NCBI RefSeq assembly: GCF_001675165.1
Contig: NZ_LROS01000055.1
Coordinates: forward strand, 62,001 to 126,000
Direction of reading: 5' to 3'
DNA from: Clostridium ragsdalei P11
GTDB lineage: Bacteria > Bacillota > Clostridia > Clostridiales > Clostridiaceae
DNA: 64,000 nucleotides
Shown here: positions 61,851 to 64,000 of the stretch, in pieces
Position numbering within the stretch: position 1 is the first letter of the stretch
Layout: each line of letters begins with the position of its first letter
Notes under the pieces: model-generated
Seen by the model: the letters and a program-made list of their open reading frames with translations, nothing else
Database searches by the model: none
Told to the model about the DNA's origin: nothing
Made by a program: the position numbers and the translations under genes

Positions 61851-62618
61851 ATGAAAAATAAACTTGCTAAATTTACCAATGCATTACTAGTGATATTTAC
61901 TATAGCATTTATAATATTTGCTCCAATGTTTAATTATCTAAAAAATAATAGTTCAAATATTGCTTTGCTTAATAATAAGGTATTTATAATTACATTACTA
62001 GTATTAGGGTGTATTTTGGCACTAACTGGTTTAATGCTAATATTAACTGGATTATGTTATATTAGAAATTCTTTATCAACAAAACAAAATTTTAAATTTA
62101 AAAAGAAACAAGTTATAGCAGGATTAATTATTATAGGTATAATTGCAATTATAGTTGTTGGTAATTTTAGTCACAAAGAAAATTCTCAAGTTGATAAAAA
62201 TACTACATCTCAAGTGGCTACACAAAATGATAATAGTAGTACAAGTACTGATCAAGATAATGATACTACCTCTGAAAGTGATAATAATACGTCGGTTAAT
62301 ACATCTACACAAACGGAAACGGTGCAGCATCCTAATACTTCAGGTAAATTAACATCTGATGATGCGATGTTAGAATTGGAAAATGATTATTGTTCAGATG
62401 GGCATGTGTGTGGTACTATAAAAAATTTATCAAATGATTCTTATAGCTATGTTGAGGTAGATATAAATTTATATGATGCAAGTGGTAATCAAGTGGAGAG
62501 CACATTAGCGAATATTAATAATTTAGAAGGAAATACAAGTTGGAACTTTAAAGCACCAGTTATAAATCAAGATAGAGTTTCTAAATATAAAGTGGTTGGC
62601 ATAAAAGAAAGTAAGTAA
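61851..62618 (+). CDS. FxLYD-type membrane protein
   Basis: The 255-residue protein has three membrane helices (about 8 to 28, 42 to 70 and 85 to 105), a Ser/Thr/Asp/Asn-rich linker (about 110 to 165) and a C-terminal beta domain (VCGTIKNLSNDSYSYVEVDI ... INLYDASGNQV), which matches the FxLYD domain. The domain should lie outside the cell. An AGGAGG site precedes the ATG. It starts a cluster of zinc-ribbon or membrane proteins. Confidence 0.65.
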   Translation: MKNKLAKFTNALLVIFTIAFIIFAPMFNYLKNNSSNIALLNNKVFIITLLVLGCILALTGLMLILTGLCYIRNSLSTKQNFKFKKKQVIAGLIIIGIIAIIVVGNFSHKENSQVDKNTTSQVATQNDNSSTSTDQDNDTTSESDNNTSVNTSTQTETVQHPNTSGKLTSDDAMLELENDYCSDGHVCGTIKNLSNDSYSYVEVDINLYDASGNQVESTLANINNLEGNTSWNFKAPVINQDRVSKYKVVGIKESK

Positions 62619-62635
62619 GATGGGAGATGTTTATT

Positions 62636-63064
62636 ATGATTTGTCCAAATTGTTCAAGTGAAATTGAAGATGATAGTTTATTTTGTAGTGTATGTGGAAG
62701 TGATTTAAGAATAAAAGATAAACAGAAATCTATGATGGAAGATGAATCACATATTAATAAAACAAGCAATGATAATAAGGTTAAAGAAATATCATCAAAT
62801 AATGCTCAAAATAATATATCCAAAATATTTATTGCTTTAGCAATTATAGGATGTGCATTATTTTTTATTTCAGCAGAACATATAAGTAAAGCTGGAGATG
62901 ATATGATAACGCTTCGATCTGAAGCTGGTACATCACTAGCGGAAGTATATTATCAAGATGTTGGGAGAGCTTTAAAAGGTTTTGCTATATTTACTAGGGG
63001 ATTAGGTGTAAGCATTTTAGCTATAGTATTTTCAACTGTTTTCAAAAAATATAAAAATAATTAA
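62636..63064 (+). CDS. Zinc-ribbon membrane protein
   Basis: The ATG at 62636 (GGGAGATG site) gives 142 residues starting MICPNCSSEIEDDSLFCSVC, a CxxC...CxxC zinc ribbon, followed by a polar linker and two hydrophobic helices (ISKIFIALAIIGCALFFISA and RGLGVSILAIVFSTVF). The ribbon should be cytoplasmic. Unknown role; coded 17 bases after the FxLYD gene and likely cotranscribed. Confidence 0.65.
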   Translation: MICPNCSSEIEDDSLFCSVCGSDLRIKDKQKSMMEDESHINKTSNDNKVKEISSNNAQNNISKIFIALAIIGCALFFISAEHISKAGDDMITLRSEAGTSLAEVYYQDVGRALKGFAIFTRGLGVSILAIVFSTVFKKYKNN

Positions 63065-63093
63065 TTAAAGTTTTGAGAGTGAGGTAAATTTAA

Positions 63094-64000
63094 ATGTTTT
63101 GTCCTAATTGTGGAAAAGAAATATCAGATAACAGTGTATATTGCAATAAATGTGGAGCAAAAATAAATAATGATGAAATAACTCCAATTATGAATGATGA
63201 TATTGAAGATCCAACAATAATATCTAATTCTGGAAAAGTAAAGAAAATAATTATAGGTTTGATTGTGATAGTAGTTATATGTTGTGCAGGATTTGGTGGA
63301 TATAAATATGTACAAGCCAAGGAATTTAATAATTTAGTTAAAACAGCTAATCAAAAATTGAATGCAGGAAATTATGATGAAGCAATACAATTATATAATA
63401 AAGCATTAACGTATAGAAGCGATAGCAACGTTCAAAAAGAGCTTACAGAAGCACAAAAATATAAACAATACCAAAGTATATATAATCAAGGTTTAAAGCT
63501 AATGAGCAATAAGAAATATTCAGAAGCTATACAGAAATTTAGTAGTATAAATCAAAGTGTAGTGCAAATATATAATAATGCACAAAGTAAAATATCACAA
63601 TGTAAAAAGAATGTTATAAATGATGATATTCAAGCTGCTGATAATGCAATTGAAAATGGAGATTATGATAATGCAAATAAATATATTAATGATATATTGA
63701 AGATAGATGCTAATAGTAGTGATGCTAAACGATTAAAAGCTAAAATTGTACAGGCACAAGGAAAATCTAAAGCAGAAGGAAATATCAAAGAACAGCAACA
63801 AGCAATAAATACTTCTATTATAATAAAATATTCAATAGATGAGAGAGGATATATAATGGCCACAAATTATCCCAATGGCTCAAGTATACAATTAAAAGTA
63901 GGTCAAGAAATTAATTTAATAGGGAATGTTTCCTCAAAATCTTCACAGAGAGTTCTATTTGATGGTACTGTTATGAAGTCAGTATCACCAACAGCTATAA
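63094..64000 (+). CDS. Zinc-ribbon, membrane and TPR-like protein, N-terminal part
   Basis: A frame from ATG 63094 (GAGTGAGG site) stays open to the window edge (302 codons). It begins MFCPNCGKEISDNSVYCNKC, a zinc ribbon, then a single membrane helix (IIIGLIVIVVICCAGFGG, about 50 to 68), then at least two TPR-like repeats (LNAGNYDEAIQLYNKALTYR, LMSNKKYSEAIQKFSSI) and a third helical pair (AIENGDYDNANKYINDILKI). A beta-rich region with DERGYIMATNYPNG follows. This architecture is common in Firmicutes surface or stress proteins. The end is outside the window. Confidence 0.75.
   Translation, partial: MFCPNCGKEISDNSVYCNKCGAKINNDEITPIMNDDIEDPTIISNSGKVKKIIIGLIVIVVICCAGFGGYKYVQAKEFNNLVKTANQKLNAGNYDEAIQLYNKALTYRSDSNVQKELTEAQKYKQYQSIYNQGLKLMSNKKYSEAIQKFSSINQSVVQIYNNAQSKISQCKKNVINDDIQAADNAIENGDYDNANKYINDILKIDANSSDAKRLKAKIVQAQGKSKAEGNIKEQQQAINTSIIIKYSIDERGYIMATNYPNGSSIQLKVGQEINLIGNVSSKSSQRVLFDGTVMKSVSPTAI

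Noticed and set aside
19417-64000. CRISPR arrays
   Set aside because: Repeats seen are operator pairs or palindromes; none shows regular 25 to 40 base repeat and spacer spacing, and no cas gene is present.

Overview
The window reads as part of a low-GC, spore-forming Clostridium chromosome. Evidence is the AT-rich DNA, AGGAGG ribosome binding sites, spore germination genes, and two near-identical bifunctional aldehyde/alcohol dehydrogenase genes in tandem. That tandem adhE arrangement is familiar from the ethanol-producing acetogens of the C. ljungdahlii / C. autoethanogenum group. The species call is inference from gene order, not a database result.

Layout of the host part (1 to about 19.35 kb). 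A partial DUF421 membrane protein is followed by a DUF3870 protein, then a peptide-scavenging cluster of dipeptide epimerase, YjeM-like amino acid permease and a beta-lactamase-fold serine hydrolase. A leftward ger operon follows, with two permease (B) genes, one A, one C and two very small membrane proteins. After it come a small hypothetical gene, adhE1 and adhE2 (each with its own terminator and separated by a structured repeat), a MITE-like inverted repeat and a UvrD-family helicase gene. Two inverted copies of one structured repeat, about 3.8 kb apart, flank adhE1.

Layout of the accessory part (about 19.4 kb to the right edge, right end not reached). Directly after uvrD starts a visibly more AT-rich element of at least 44.6 kb, opened by an intact tyrosine integrase. 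It carries many small orphan genes, an FtsK-like ATPase with a replication-relaxation-type protein, a membrane-anchored Mrr-type nuclease, several Xre-type repressors with readable operators, and an actin-like ParM with a ParR-like partner. It also carries a 1106-residue protein with the active-site signature of single-chain double-psi-beta-barrel RNA polymerases (YonO/QDE-1 class), an SF2 helicase, a DNA adenine methylase, a MazF-like pair, a 2778-residue tape-measure protein with lytic and cell-wall-binding domains, a DUF4062 protein, a serine resolvase and a zinc-ribbon/TPR membrane protein cluster. The combination of partition genes, tape measure, own RNA polymerase and a catalytically degenerate tyrosine-recombinase-fold protein resembles SPbeta-type phages or phage-plasmids. 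No capsid, portal or terminase gene lies inside the window.

Most notable are the non-coding parts. A stretch of about 1.3 kb (45.55 to 46.87 kb) has no plausible gene, is packed with short perfect hairpins and ends in an intrinsic terminator; it looks like a very large ornate RNA of the GOLLD/ROOL kind. Further structured RNAs sit at 29.65 to 29.80 kb (perfect promoter, four-helix rod, terminator), at 42.30 to 42.49 kb in front of a HEPN / PD-(D/E)XK gene pair, and at 60.3 to 60.48 kb. A plausible working picture is an extrachromosomally competent phage-like element with its own late transcription, partitioning, defence genes and several regulatory or structural RNAs.
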